From: Sinomonas mesophila
GTDB lineage: Bacteria > Actinomycetota > Actinomycetes > Actinomycetales > Micrococcaceae
DNA: 64,000 nt
Direction of reading: 5' to 3'
Assembly: GCF_001999765.1 (NCBI RefSeq)
Contig: NZ_KV908329.1
Coordinates: forward strand, 34,763 to 98,762
Each line of letters begins with the position of its first letter. The first letter of the stretch is position 1. A program made the position numbers and the translations under genes. The notes under the pieces were generated by a model, which was not told the DNA's origin, made no database searches, and saw only the letters and a program-made list of their open reading frames with translations. This document shows, in pieces, positions 33,066 to 41,983 of the stretch.

Positions 33066-33622
33066 CTGGGCGTCGCCCCCTCTTCCGTGCCTTCTGTCTC
33101 GGGCGCGTGCGTGTCCTCGGCGTGGCGCGGGCGGTCGCCACCCTCGGGGCCGAGACGCGGGTCCGGGGTCGCCAGCGCCTCGAGGTCCGCGGCGACCGCC
33201 TCGTCGGGGTTCATGAACTCGCTCAGGTCCGTCGGGACGTCGGCGTCGTCCTCGGCGTCCCAGCTCGGGGTCGCCGCGACGCGGCGGTCCTCGATGTCGT
33301 CCGCGACGACGTCGGCGCGGCCGAGCTGCCACGTGCGGTAGATCATGGCGAGCATGAACGCCGTGACGGCGAAGGAGATGACGATCGAGGTCAGGATGAG
33401 CGCCTGCGGGAGCGGGTCGCTGTACGCGGCCGGGTCGGTCCCGGCGTCGTAGAACGGGGCGATGCCCGCACCGCCGCCGGTGGCGAGGACGAGGAGGTTC
33501 GCGCCGTTCGTCAGGAGCATGAGGCCCAGGAGCACGCGCGTGAGGCTGCGCTCGAGCACGAGGTAGATCCCGCATGCGAAGAGCAGCCCGGAGATGATCA
33601 GGAGGGTCAGGTTCGCGGTCAT
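33062..33622 (-). CDS. mrpC: Mrp antiporter subunit MrpC
   Basis: A 186-aa NuoK-like subunit. Three helices in the first 100 residues include LLGLMLLTNGANLLVLATGG and PLPQALILTSIVISFAVTAF. The C-terminal 80 residues are acidic and unusually long for MrpC. It overlaps mrpA and mrpD by ATGA or GTGA. Confidence 0.92.
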   Translation of the reverse strand: MTANLTLLIISGLLFACGIYLVLERSLTRVLLGLMLLTNGANLLVLATGGGAGIAPFYDAGTDPAAYSDPLPQALILTSIVISFAVTAFMLAMIYRTWQLGRADVVADDIEDRRVAATPSWDAEDDADVPTDLSEFMNPDEAVAADLEALATPDPRLGPEGGDRPRHAEDTHAPETEGTEEGATPR

Positions 33623-36600
33623 CGGACGGCCTCCTCGCGCTCCGGCGAGGTCCGCGCGCCGTCGGGCGACACGCCGTCGGGCGCGCCCTCCGCCGGCCGG
33701 CCCGCGCGGGGCCCCGCGGGCTTCTCGCTGGTGGCGCCGGCCTCTGCCTCCTCGACGTGCTCGTCGATGCGCGCCCCGAGGCTGCGCAGGACGTCGGCGA
33801 CGAGGCCGACGACGACGAGGTACACGCCCGCGTCGAAGATCGTGGAGGTCACGAACTTCACGTCCCCGAACACGGGGAGCCAGAGCTCGATGATCGCGCT
33901 CTGGAAGACCTGCCCGCCGAGGGCGAGCGGGACCGCGCCGGAGAGCGCCGCCGTCGCGAGCCCGACCCCGAGGAGGATGCCGGGGCTCACGGGAGCCGCC
34001 TCGTTGAGCTCGAACCGCCCGCCCGCGAGGTAGCGCACGGCGAGGGCGAGGCCCGCGAGCAGCCCGCCCGCGAACCCCCCGCCCGGCAGGTTGTGCCCCG
34101 CGAAGAGGAGGTACACGGAGACGACGACCATGCTGTGGAACACGAGCCGGGTGACGACCTCGAAGATGATGGAGCGCCGCTCGGGGGCCAGGGTGCGGCC
34201 GGCGACGAGCCACGCGTCGCGCTCGAGCGTCGCGAAGGTGCGGGCGACGGCGAGCTCCGCGGCCCCGCGCGCGAGCTGCTCGGCGCGGGCGCGGCCCACG
34301 CTGCCGGTCTCGACGGTCTCGGTCGCGCCGAGCCGGCGGCCCCTGTCGCGGATGAAGATGAGGCTCGCGATGCCCGTCGCCGCGAGCGCGAGCACGGAGA
34401 TCTCCCCGAAGGTGTCCCACGCGCGGATGTCCACGAGCGTCACGTTGACGACGTTGAGCCCGCCCCCGCCCGTGTACGCGAGCTCGGGGAAGCGCAGGGC
34501 CACGGGCTGGGCGGCGCGGGCGCCCATCGCGTAGAGGCCCACGAACACCATCGCGGTGCCGAACAGGAGGGCGACGGCGACGCGGACCACGCGGTACTTC
34601 CCGCCCATGCGGTCGCGCAGCTGGGGCGGGAGGCTGCGCATGCCGAGGACGAACGCGACGAGCACGATCGTCTCGACGAGCATCTGCGTCAGCGCGAGGT
34701 CCGGCGCGCCCTGGAGCGCGAAGATGAGCGAGATCCCGTACCCGGTGACGGCAACCATGAGCACGGCGAGGAAGCGCTTGTTGGCCCGGACCGCGGCGAG
34801 AGCCCCCAGCGCGATCCCGATCCCGATGACGAGCTGGAGCGGCGAGCCCGGATCCACGAGGTCCGCGGCGTCAGGCAGGGGCATGCGCAGGGCCAGCATC
34901 GTCCCGACGGGCACGAGGGCCGCGACCGCGAGGATCACGGCGAGGTAGAAGAAGAGCGAGCCGCGCTGGGTGCGTCCGGTGATCCAGATCGCGACGTCGT
35001 CCACGGCGCCCACGATCGAGCGGTACACGCGCTCCGAGTCGACCGGCGCCCCGAGCCGCTGCTGCGCGCGGCCCACCGCCTCGCGCGCCGCGAAGAGCGC
35101 CGCGCCCGCGAGCCAGCCCGCGGCCGAGAGCGCGAGCGGCAGCCCGAGCCCGTGCCAGGCGGCGAGGTGCGGGGCTGCCGCAGCTGCGGTACTGGCGGCA
35201 GCACCGCCGTCGTCCGCGCCCAGCGACGAGACTGTCCCAGCGGCTGACGCCGCGTACGGCGCCGCGAGCGCGTCCACGGGCGCCGGCCACAGGCCGAACG
35301 CGAGCCCGAGCAGCGCGAGGACGGCGGGCGGGGCCACGAAGAGCGGCGTGACCGGGGTGAACGGCGTGTCCGCGACGCCGGGCTTGCGCGCGAGCGCGCC
35401 CCACACGAAGCGCGCGCTGTACGCGACCGTCAGGGCCGAGCCGAGCGCCATCGCGGCGAGCACAACAGCGGCCCAGCCGGCGGCGGCCGGCGCGGCGGCG
35501 GCGTCGGCCCCGCCCGGGGCGAGCCGCGCGAACGCGTCGAACACGGCCTCCTTCGCGACGAAGCCGCCGAACAGCGGGAGCCCGGCCATCGACGCGGCGG
35601 CGAGCACCGCCGTGACGCCGAGCGCGCGGGACTGGCGGAAGACGCCGGAGAGCCGGCGGACGTCGCGCGTGCCGGTCTGGTGGTCGATCACCCCGACCAC
35701 GAGGAACAGGGCGGCCTTGAACAGCGCGTGCGCGACGACCATCGCGAGGCCCGCGAGCGCCGCGGCGGGCGTGCCGAGGCCCACGACGGCGACGAGGAAC
35801 CCGAGCTGGCTCACGGTGCCGAAGGCGAGGATGAGCTTGATGTCGGTCTGGCGCAGGGCCCGGTAGCCGCCGAGCAGCATCGTCGCGAGGCCGACCCCGA
35901 GGACGATGGGGTGCCAGAACGCCGTACCGGCCAGTGCCGGGGCCAGGAGCGCGACGAGGTACACGCCGGCCTTCACCATGGCGGCGGCGTGCAGGTACGC
36001 GGAGACCGGGGTCGGGGCGGCCATCGCGGCGGGCAGCCAGAAGTGGAACGGGACGAGCGCGGACTTGCTCAGCGCACCCACAAGGGCCAGGAGGGCGCCG
36101 ACGGCGATCGGGGCCGCGGTCGCGGGGGCCGCGGCGAGGGCCGGGGCACGCTCGAGGAGCTCCGAGATCCGGTACGTCCCGGCCGACTCGCCGAGGAGGA
36201 TGAGGCCCACGAGCATCGCGAGGCCGCCCGCCGTCGTCACCACGAGGGCCTGCAGCGCCGAGCGGCGGGCCGAGAGGCGCGTCCGGGCGAAGCCGATGAG
36301 GAGGTACGAGAGGACTGTCGTGAGCTCCCAGAAGACGAACAGGACGATGAGGTCGTCCGCCGCGACGAGGCCGAACATCGCGCCCGAGAAGGCGAGCATC
36401 TGGCCGCCGAACCCGCCGATGTCCGCCTCTCCGCGCGTGAAGTAGCGCGCGCAGTAGACCAGCACGAGCGCCCCGATCCCCAGGATCAGGAGGGACATGG
36501 TCCACGAGAGCGGGTCGAGGCGGAACGCGAGGCCGACGCCGAGCTGGGGGATGAAGGGCCAGACCTCGCTCACGCCCGGCCCGTACGCCGCCCCCTGCTG

Positions 36601-36729
36601 GCCGAGCAGCCACACGAGCGAGAGCCCGGGGACCGCGGCGAGGCACAGGAAGGCCGCCCGCCCCCACGCCGCGAAGAGCCACGGCGCCCCAGCCGCCACT
36701 GCGAAGTGCAGGGCGAGGACTGGTATCAC
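33619..36729 (-). CDS. mrpA: Mrp antiporter subunit MrpA with fused MrpB domain
   Basis: A 1036-aa NuoL-like subunit with the extra C-terminal part of MrpA and a fused MrpB (MnhB) domain. Seen: KSALVPFHFWLPAAMAAPTP and RQTDIKLILAFGTVSQLGFL in the antiporter core. About residues 830-960 include FHSMVVVSVYLLFAGHNLPG, the MrpB signature. A Gly/Ala-rich loop near residue 500-520 (GADDGGAAAST) is encoded by the frequent CCGCCGTCGTCC motif. The GTG start at 36729 is the first gene of mrpA(B)-C-D-E-F-G. The complex exports Na+ and supports pH and salt homeostasis. Confidence 0.93.
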   Translation of the reverse strand: MIPVLALHFAVAAGAPWLFAAWGRAAFLCLAAVPGLSLVWLLGQQGAAYGPGVSEVWPFIPQLGVGLAFRLDPLSWTMSLLILGIGALVLVYCARYFTRGEADIGGFGGQMLAFSGAMFGLVAADDLIVLFVFWELTTVLSYLLIGFARTRLSARRSALQALVVTTAGGLAMLVGLILLGESAGTYRISELLERAPALAAAPATAAPIAVGALLALVGALSKSALVPFHFWLPAAMAAPTPVSAYLHAAAMVKAGVYLVALLAPALAGTAFWHPIVLGVGLATMLLGGYRALRQTDIKLILAFGTVSQLGFLVAVVGLGTPAAALAGLAMVVAHALFKAALFLVVGVIDHQTGTRDVRRLSGVFRQSRALGVTAVLAAASMAGLPLFGGFVAKEAVFDAFARLAPGGADAAAAPAAAGWAAVVLAAMALGSALTVAYSARFVWGALARKPGVADTPFTPVTPLFVAPPAVLALLGLAFGLWPAPVDALAAPYAASAAGTVSSLGADDGGAAASTAAAAAPHLAAWHGLGLPLALSAAGWLAGAALFAAREAVGRAQQRLGAPVDSERVYRSIVGAVDDVAIWITGRTQRGSLFFYLAVILAVAALVPVGTMLALRMPLPDAADLVDPGSPLQLVIGIGIALGALAAVRANKRFLAVLMVAVTGYGISLIFALQGAPDLALTQMLVETIVLVAFVLGMRSLPPQLRDRMGGKYRVVRVAVALLFGTAMVFVGLYAMGARAAQPVALRFPELAYTGGGGLNVVNVTLVDIRAWDTFGEISVLALAATGIASLIFIRDRGRRLGATETVETGSVGRARAEQLARGAAELAVARTFATLERDAWLVAGRTLAPERRSIIFEVVTRLVFHSMVVVSVYLLFAGHNLPGGGFAGGLLAGLALAVRYLAGGRFELNEAAPVSPGILLGVGLATAALSGAVPLALGGQVFQSAIIELWLPVFGDVKFVTSTIFDAGVYLVVVGLVADVLRSLGARIDEHVEEAEAGATSEKPAGPRAGRPAEGAPDGVSPDGARTSPEREEAVR

Positions 36730-36833
36730 GGGTCGGCTCCGCTCATCATGGTTGAGTTGTCAAGGCGTTGGGTGAGGCGGCATATCAGTTGGGTTCCGGC
36801 CGCGCCAGTCTATCAGCGGCTAGAGTGCGAGAT

Positions 36834-38288
36834 ATGCAGCCCTCGGCCCAGCAGCCCGGCCCCATTGACCCCATCCCGGTGCCGGACTCCGGCGGTCCCG
36901 AGGCCGCTGGCGCCTCTGGCGAGTCCGAGCTCGAGCGCCGGCGCACCGCCCCCGTCCGCCGCTCCCAGGTGCTCGCATGGGCCTCGTGGGACTGGGGGTC
37001 GGCGGCGTTCAACGCGATCATGACGACGTTCGTGTTCACCGTGTACCTCACGTCCGAGGCGTTCGGCGGCGAGGACCGGGCCTCCGCCGCGCTCGGGGCG
37101 GCGCTCGCCGTCGCCGGCCTGGCGATCGCCGTCCTCGCGCCCGTCACCGGCCAGCGCTCCGACGCCGGCGGGCGGCGGAAGCAGTGGCTCGGGGTCAACA
37201 CCGCCGTCGTCGCGGCCCTGACGGGGGCGTGCTTCTTCGTGTACCCGCGGCCCGAGCTGCTCGTGCTCGGCGCGGCGCTCATCGCGGCGGGCCACGTGTT
37301 CAGCGAGTTCGCGGGCGTGAACTACAACGCGATGCTCGAGCAGATCGCGACACCCAGGACCATCGGGAAGGTCTCCGGCTTCGGCTGGGCGGCCGGGTAC
37401 CTCGGCGGGATCGTCGCGCTCCTGCTCGTCCTGGTCCTCTTCGTCCAGCCCGTCGTCGACTGGTTCGGTGCCTCGACCGAGGAGAACCTCAACATCCGGC
37501 TCGTGGCCGTGTTCTCGATGCTGTGGATCGTCGTGTTCTCGGTGCCCGTCCTCGTGGCGGTGCCCGAGGTGCCGCGGCGCCCCGCGGCGCGGCTGGGATT
37601 CGCCGCCTCCTACGGGCTCCTGTGGCGGCGCATCAAGGCGATCTGGGCCACGAGCCCGCACACGATCTACTTCCTCCTCGCCTCGGCCGTGTTCCGGGAC
37701 GGCCTCGCCGCGGTGTTCACGTTCGGCGGGGTCATCGCGGCGGGCACGTTCGGCTTCCCGCTGAGCCAGGTGATCTTCTTCGCGATCTTCGGCAACGTCA
37801 TCGCCGCGGGCGGCGCCATCCTGGGCGGCGTGCTCGACGACAGGATCGGGCCCAAGCGGGTCATCGTCGGCTCGCTCGTGGGCCTTCTCATCGCCTCGGG
37901 GGCGATCCTCGCGCTCGGCAACGGCACGTATTCCTTGGGCGGCATGCAGTGGACCGGGGGCCACACGTTCTGGGTCTTCGGGCTCTCCCTCACGCTCTTC
38001 GTCGGGCCCGCGCAGGCCTCGGCCCGGGCGTACCTCGCGCGCCTCGCGCCCGACGGCGAGGCCGGCGAGCTGTTCGGCCTCTATGCGACGACCGGCCGGG
38101 CCGTGAGCTTCCTCGCCCCGTCCCTGTTCAGCCTGAGCATCGCCATCGCGGCCCCCCTGGTCGCCGAGGGCGAGGCCCAGCGGTGGGGCATCCTGGGCAT
38201 CATGGCCGTGCTCCTCGCGGGCCTGCTCGTGCTCCTGCCCGTCAAGCCCCCGGCGGAAGTGCGCACCGCCGTCGTCCCCGCCGCCTGA
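36834..38288 (+). CDS. MFS transporter, UMF1/Atg22-like
   Basis: A 484-aa major facilitator with about 12 helices. The first 45 residues are hydrophilic and Pro/Ser-rich. Seen: LAWASWDWGSAAFNAIMTTF, typical of the UMF1/Atg22-like group, then SDAGGRRKQWLG at loop 2-3 and FSEFAGVNYNAML in helix 4. TAGAGT ends 7 bases before the ATG, so the start is probably leaderless. It is divergent from the mrp operon by 104 bases. The substrate is unknown. Its TGA stop opens the first unit of repeat array B1. Confidence 0.85.
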   Translation: MQPSAQQPGPIDPIPVPDSGGPEAAGASGESELERRRTAPVRRSQVLAWASWDWGSAAFNAIMTTFVFTVYLTSEAFGGEDRASAALGAALAVAGLAIAVLAPVTGQRSDAGGRRKQWLGVNTAVVAALTGACFFVYPRPELLVLGAALIAAGHVFSEFAGVNYNAMLEQIATPRTIGKVSGFGWAAGYLGGIVALLLVLVLFVQPVVDWFGASTEENLNIRLVAVFSMLWIVVFSVPVLVAVPEVPRRPAARLGFAASYGLLWRRIKAIWATSPHTIYFLLASAVFRDGLAAVFTFGGVIAAGTFGFPLSQVIFFAIFGNVIAAGGAILGGVLDDRIGPKRVIVGSLVGLLIASGAILALGNGTYSLGGMQWTGGHTFWVFGLSLTLFVGPAQASARAYLARLAPDGEAGELFGLYATTGRAVSFLAPSLFSLSIAIAAPLVAEGEAQRWGILGIMAVLLAGLLVLLPVKPPAEVRTAVVPAA

Positions 38289-38347
38289 CGCCGAGATGGG
38301 GGCCTGTAACCGCGAGATGGGGTCCCGTGACCCCGAGATGGGGGCAC
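38286..38347 (+). repeat. 21-bp repeat array B1
   Basis: Three family-B units with GAGATGGGG cores at 38293, 38314 and 38335 (21-base steps), unit TGACGCCGAGATG + GGGGCCTG. The first unit begins with the TGA stop codon of the MFS gene. Confidence 0.88.
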
Positions 38348-38461
38348 CGGTCGCACGACGACGACCCTCACCCGCCGCTCGGCTCGCGCGGCCCGCCTGG
38401 TGGGGCGTCAGCGTGGGGAGGCACCGCCGTCGTCCGCGCGCCGCAGTACCGGGAACTCCAC

Positions 38462-38524
38462 CACCCCACCTCGCCGTCCCACCACCCCACCTCGGCGGCA
38501 CAGGACCCCACCTCGGCGAGGCAC
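38462..38524 (-). repeat. 21-bp repeat array B2 (inverted)
   Basis: Three reverse-orientation family-B units with CCCCACCTCG at 38464, 38485 and 38506. Array B1 faces it across about 115 bases, so the 256-base gap before khtT could fold as a large hairpin. Otherwise the gap holds a CCGCCGTCGTCC motif (38424-38435) and nothing else recognised. Confidence 0.85.
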
Positions 38525-38544
38525 GCCGGGACTAGAGTTGTGCC

Positions 38545-39027
38545 ATGGATGTTGACGAGACCGAACTCCCCGGGTTCGGGGTTCGCAAAGACTTCATGAC
38601 ACAGTCGGGCCGGCGCATCGGCGTCGTGTGCCATCGCGACGGCGAGACCGAGCTCTTCGTCTCCGACTGGGACGATCCGGACACGTGCGCCGCCTCGATC
38701 CCACTCACCGCCGAGGAGGCCGCCGCCCTCGGCAATCTCCTCGGCGGCCAGCGGATCGTCATGCAGCTCACGGAGGAGCACCGCGAGGTCCCCGGCATCT
38801 CGACGCGCCAGTTCCACGTCGGCGCCGACTCGCCCTTCCGCGACCAGCCCATGGGCAAGGCCGCGATCCGCACGAGGACGAAGGTCTCCGTCGTCGCGAT
38901 CATGCGCGAAGGCGAGGTCAACGCGTCGCCGGGACCCGACGACGTGCTCCGGAACGGCGACGTGATTGTCGCCGTCGGCACCCACGAGGGGCTCGAGGCG
39001 GCCGCCCAGATCCTGCGCAACGGCTGA
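38545..39027 (+). CDS. khtT: KhtT-like antiporter regulatory subunit (RCK_C domain)
   Basis: A 160-aa soluble protein. The N-terminal 75 residues form a small alpha/beta domain. Residues about 80-158 form a TrkA-C (RCK_C) ligand domain with VSVVAIMREGEV and the closing LRNGDVIVAVGTHEGLEAA. It gates the K+ or cation/H+ antiporter encoded 6 bases downstream. A TAGAGT -10 ends 6 bases before the ATG, so the transcript is leaderless. Confidence 0.87.
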   Translation: MDVDETELPGFGVRKDFMTQSGRRIGVVCHRDGETELFVSDWDDPDTCAASIPLTAEEAAALGNLLGGQRIVMQLTEEHREVPGISTRQFHVGADSPFRDQPMGKAAIRTRTKVSVVAIMREGEVNASPGPDDVLRNGDVIVAVGTHEGLEAAAQILRNG

Positions 39028-39033
39028 GCTGCG

Positions 39034-40230
39034 ATGGACCCGCTCGCGCTGGCGCTCATCGAGCTGGGGGCCGTCGTCTTCGCCCTCGGCCTCTTGGCGC
39101 GCCTCGCGGGCAGAATCGGCATGTCGCCCATCCCGCTGTACCTCCTGGGCGGGCTCGTCTTCGGCGCGGGCGGCGTCGTCGACCTGGCGGGCATGCGCGA
39201 GTTCGGCCACCTCGCGGGCGAGATCGGCGTGATCCTGCTCCTGCTCATGCTCGGTTTGGAATATACGGCCCAGGAGCTCGTCACCGGGCTCCGCGGCTCC
39301 TGGCAGGCCGGTGTCATGGACCTCGTGCTCAACTTCGTCCCGGGCGCGGCGCTGGCCTACATGCTTGGCTGGGGAGGCGTCGGCGCGCTCGTCATGGGCG
39401 GCATCACCTACATCTCGTCGTCGGGCATCGTCGCGAAGGTCATCACCGACCTGGGCCGGCTCGGCAACCGCGAGACCCCCACCATCCTCTCGATCCTCGT
39501 CTTCGAGGACCTCGCCATGGCCGTCTTCCTCCCCATCCTCACCACGGTCCTCGCCGGCGTGAGCTTCCTCGGCGGACTCCAGGCCCTGGGCATCTCGCTC
39601 CTCGTCGTCACGGTCGTGCTCCTGCTCGCGCTGCGGCACGGACACCATGTGTCCAAGGCCGTCCACAGCGAGAACTCCGAGGTCTTCCTCCTCAACGTCC
39701 TCGGCCTGGCCCTGCTCGTGGCGGGCCTCGCCTCCGCGATGCAGGTCTCGGCGGCGGTCGGTGCATTCATGCTCGGCATCGCCATCTCCGGCACGACGGC
39801 GCAGAACGCCTCCCTCGTGCTCGAGCCGCTCCGCGACCTCTTCGCCGCCATCTTCTTCGTCTCGTTCGGGCTCAACACGGATCCCTCGACGATCCCGCCC
39901 GTCCTGGGCTGGGCCCTCGCGCTCGCCCTCGTCACGGCCGGGACCAAGGTCGCGACGGGCTGGTGGGCCGCCGCACGGGCAGGCATCGCCGTCCACGGCC
40001 GGGCCCGCGCGGGCGCGGCGCTCATCGCGCGCGGCGAGTTCTCGATCGTCATCGCCGGCCTCGCCGTCGCGTCCGGGGCCGTCGGTGGCGAGCTTGCCGC
40101 CTTCGCGACCGCGTACGTGCTCATCATGGCGGTGCTCGGCCCGCTCGCGGCGCGCTATGTCGAGCCCGTCGTCAGGGCCCTGCGCGGCCCCCGCGGCCCT
40201 CAGCCGGCGTCGGCTCGGGTGCCGTTCTGA
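39034..40230 (+). CDS. CPA2-family cation/H+ antiporter (KhtU/KefB-like)
   Basis: A 398-aa monovalent cation:proton antiporter-2 membrane domain with about 12-13 helices. Seen: SPIPLYLLGGLVFGAGGVV, GEIGVILLLLMLGLEYTAQE with the conserved membrane acidic residue, and FEDLAMAVFLPIL. No C-terminal TrkA-N domain is present. Regulation therefore comes from the separate KhtT-like partner just upstream, as in B. subtilis KhtTU. The likely role is K+ efflux and pH or electrophile stress. Confidence 0.9.
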   Translation: MDPLALALIELGAVVFALGLLARLAGRIGMSPIPLYLLGGLVFGAGGVVDLAGMREFGHLAGEIGVILLLLMLGLEYTAQELVTGLRGSWQAGVMDLVLNFVPGAALAYMLGWGGVGALVMGGITYISSSGIVAKVITDLGRLGNRETPTILSILVFEDLAMAVFLPILTTVLAGVSFLGGLQALGISLLVVTVVLLLALRHGHHVSKAVHSENSEVFLLNVLGLALLVAGLASAMQVSAAVGAFMLGIAISGTTAQNASLVLEPLRDLFAAIFFVSFGLNTDPSTIPPVLGWALALALVTAGTKVATGWWAAARAGIAVHGRARAGAALIARGEFSIVIAGLAVASGAVGGELAAFATAYVLIMAVLGPLAARYVEPVVRALRGPRGPQPASARVPF

Positions 40231-40395
40231 CGCGCGGATCCGGCGCTGCTCCCCAGTCGGACGACGGCGGCGCCGCGCCTCTCGCGCGCGGGCGGCGCGG
40301 CCCGCGCACGCCGGCCGCCCGCCGTCGGCCCTCAGCAACACGGGCTTAAACACCTCGGCAACGGTGCGGAAACAGCCGCGGGCTTGGATGGGTGC

Positions 40396-41232
40396 ATGAG
40401 CACCTTCACCCACACTCCCCCGCCGTCCGAACTGGCCTGCGAAGTGTGCGGCCGGTACCCCGAGCCGCCGAAGTTCAGGCTCACCCTCGCCAATGTCGCC
40501 GCGATGCTGCCGATCGAGCTCGCGGTGCACGCCGCCGTGGTCGGCACGGACTGGCCGCTCGCGCTCAAGGTCGCCCTGCTCGCGGTGACCGCGACGGCGC
40601 TCGTCATCTGGGTCGCCGAGCCCGGCGCGCGCCGCCTCTTCCGCTCGTGGCTGCACGCCCCGGCCCTGCGCCGTCGCCGCGAGCTCGACGTCGCCCCCGC
40701 GCTCTGGCGTGCCCGCGCCACCCTGCCGGACACGACCGGCGCCCTCGAGCACCTCACGCACGCGCTCACGCGCCTCGAGGTCAACATCCTCGGCATCCAC
40801 GCGCAGCCGGTGCGCAGCGGCGTCGTCGACGAGCTCGTGCTCTCCGCCCCCGGCGGCCTCACCGAGCAGGACCTCCTCGACGCCATCGAGGACGGGGGCG
40901 GCGTGGCAGCCCGCGTGTGGCCGACGACGCCGCTCGCCCTCGTCGACGCTCCCACCCGCGCTCTCTCGCTCGCCGCGCGGGTCGCCGCCGCGCCCGCAGA
41001 GCTGCCGTACGCGGCGGCCGAGCTCCTCGGCGCGCACCGCGTTCCGGAGGACAAGGCGCTGCCGGTCGAGTGGCACGCAGCCGGGAGCGTGCTCAAGGTG
41101 CCGACGCCGTGGGACGCGCCGCTCGTGCTCATCCGGCCAGGGGTCCCCTTCACCCCCGCCGAATCCGCGCGGGCGGGCCGCCTCGCCGAGCTGGCCGAGG
41201 TGGTCGAGCGGCAGCGGGCGGGCCGGGCCTGA
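40396..41232 (+). CDS. Two-helix membrane protein with ACT-like C-terminus
   Basis: A 278-aa protein widespread in character but not a characterised family to me. The N-terminus has CEVCGRYPEPPKF, a Cys-x2-Cys pair without an obvious second pair. Two membrane helices follow at about 34-75 (AMLPIELAVHAAVVGTDW, VALLAVTATALVIWVA). From about residue 105 there are one or two ACT-like regulatory modules: RATLPDTTGALEHLTHALT, then EVNILGIHAQPV. It may sense an amino acid at the membrane. The ATG at 40396 is preferred over the in-frame TTG at 40384. Confidence 0.7.
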   Translation: MSTFTHTPPPSELACEVCGRYPEPPKFRLTLANVAAMLPIELAVHAAVVGTDWPLALKVALLAVTATALVIWVAEPGARRLFRSWLHAPALRRRRELDVAPALWRARATLPDTTGALEHLTHALTRLEVNILGIHAQPVRSGVVDELVLSAPGGLTEQDLLDAIEDGGGVAARVWPTTPLALVDAPTRALSLAARVAAAPAELPYAAAELLGAHRVPEDKALPVEWHAAGSVLKVPTPWDAPLVLIRPGVPFTPAESARAGRLAELAEVVERQRAGRA

Positions 41233-41247
41233 CGCCCCCTCTGAACC

Positions 41248-41284
41248 GCGGCCGGGCGGCGCCTTGGGGGCGCCGCCCGGCCGC
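41248..41284. terminator. Bidirectional hairpin between the ACT protein and lutC
   Basis: The perfect 16-bp arms GCGGCCGGGCGGCGCC (41248-41263) and its complement (41269-41284) surround TTGGG. The flanking genes converge, so it can end transcription from both sides. No U tract is present. Confidence 0.8.
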
Positions 41285-41293
41285 GCCCTTGCC

Positions 41294-41983
41294 CTAACGC
41301 GCGATGATCACGTCCAGCATCCGCGGCCCGTGGACGCCCTCGACCCGCTCGAGCTCGATGTCGCTCGTCGCCGACGGCCCGGAGATGAGCGTGAGCGGCC
41401 GCGTGATGTCGAGCCGCGCGAAGCCCTCCGGCACGGTCCCCACGATCGTTGAGACCGGGACGACGCACACGTGGTGGTCCGGGACGAGCGAGGTCGCGCG
41501 CCGCCCCTGGTCCGGGGACCCGTCGAGGACGATCGTCCCCGTCTCGGCGACGCTCACGGCGGAACCGGTCACGACGGCGTCGGCCGCGTCGAGGTGTGCG
41601 ACGGCGAGCGGCGCCTCGCGCGAGTCCGTCGCCGCGCGCTCCGCGACGGCGGGGTGCAGCCACTCGGCCGGGAGGCCCTCGGGCACGACGACGTCCTTGC
41701 CCTCGAGCCGGGCCCTGATGGCCTCCGCGACCTCGGCGGCGGGGACCACCTCGACGCGAGCCTTGTAGTCCTCGAGCCGGTCGACGAGCATCGCGACGAG
41801 CGCGTCCTCATCGAGGCCGGATGTCGTGCGGTAGGCGGGAGTGACCCCGGATCGTAGGGAGGTGACCCCGGATCGTAGGGAGGTGACCCCGGATCCTTGG
41901 GAGGTGACCCCGGATTGGGTGGGGGCGGGGTCGGTGCCGAGGGCCTCGTGGATGCGGGCCAGGATCTCGTCGCGCGCGCTCAT
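41294..41983 (-). CDS. lutC: L-lactate dehydrogenase complex protein LutC with repeat insertion
   Basis: A 229-aa LUD-domain protein of the LutABC lactate oxidation complex. The LUD core includes AVVTGSAVSVAETGTIVLDG, DHHVCVVPVSTIVGTVPEG and SGPSATSDIE. Residues about 20-48 are unusual: four in-frame 21-bp repeat units give SGVTSQG, SGVTSLR, SGVTSLR and SGVTP. This segment lies between the short N-terminal helix and the LUD domain. The ATG at 41983 overlaps the lutB stop. Confidence 0.92.
   Translation of the reverse strand: MSARDEILARIHEALGTDPAPTQSGVTSQGSGVTSLRSGVTSLRSGVTPAYRTTSGLDEDALVAMLVDRLEDYKARVEVVPAAEVAEAIRARLEGKDVVVPEGLPAEWLHPAVAERAATDSREAPLAVAHLDAADAVVTGSAVSVAETGTIVLDGSPDQGRRATSLVPDHHVCVVPVSTIVGTVPEGFARLDITRPLTLISGPSATSDIELERVEGVHGPRMLDVIIAR
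41841..41925 (-). repeat. 21-bp repeat array A5 inside lutC
   Basis: Reverse-orientation units begin TGACCCC at 41842, 41863, 41884 and 41905. On the coding strand they are GGGGTCACCTCC + CTACGATCC, the same orientation and frame as in ligD, giving S-G-V-T-S blocks. Confidence 0.93.

Noticed and set aside
38368-41076. Long minus-strand frame opposite khtT, the antiporter and the ACT-like gene
   Set aside because: Its composition is that of an antisense shadow (Asp/Glu/Arg/His-rich), and the opposite strand carries well-defined families.
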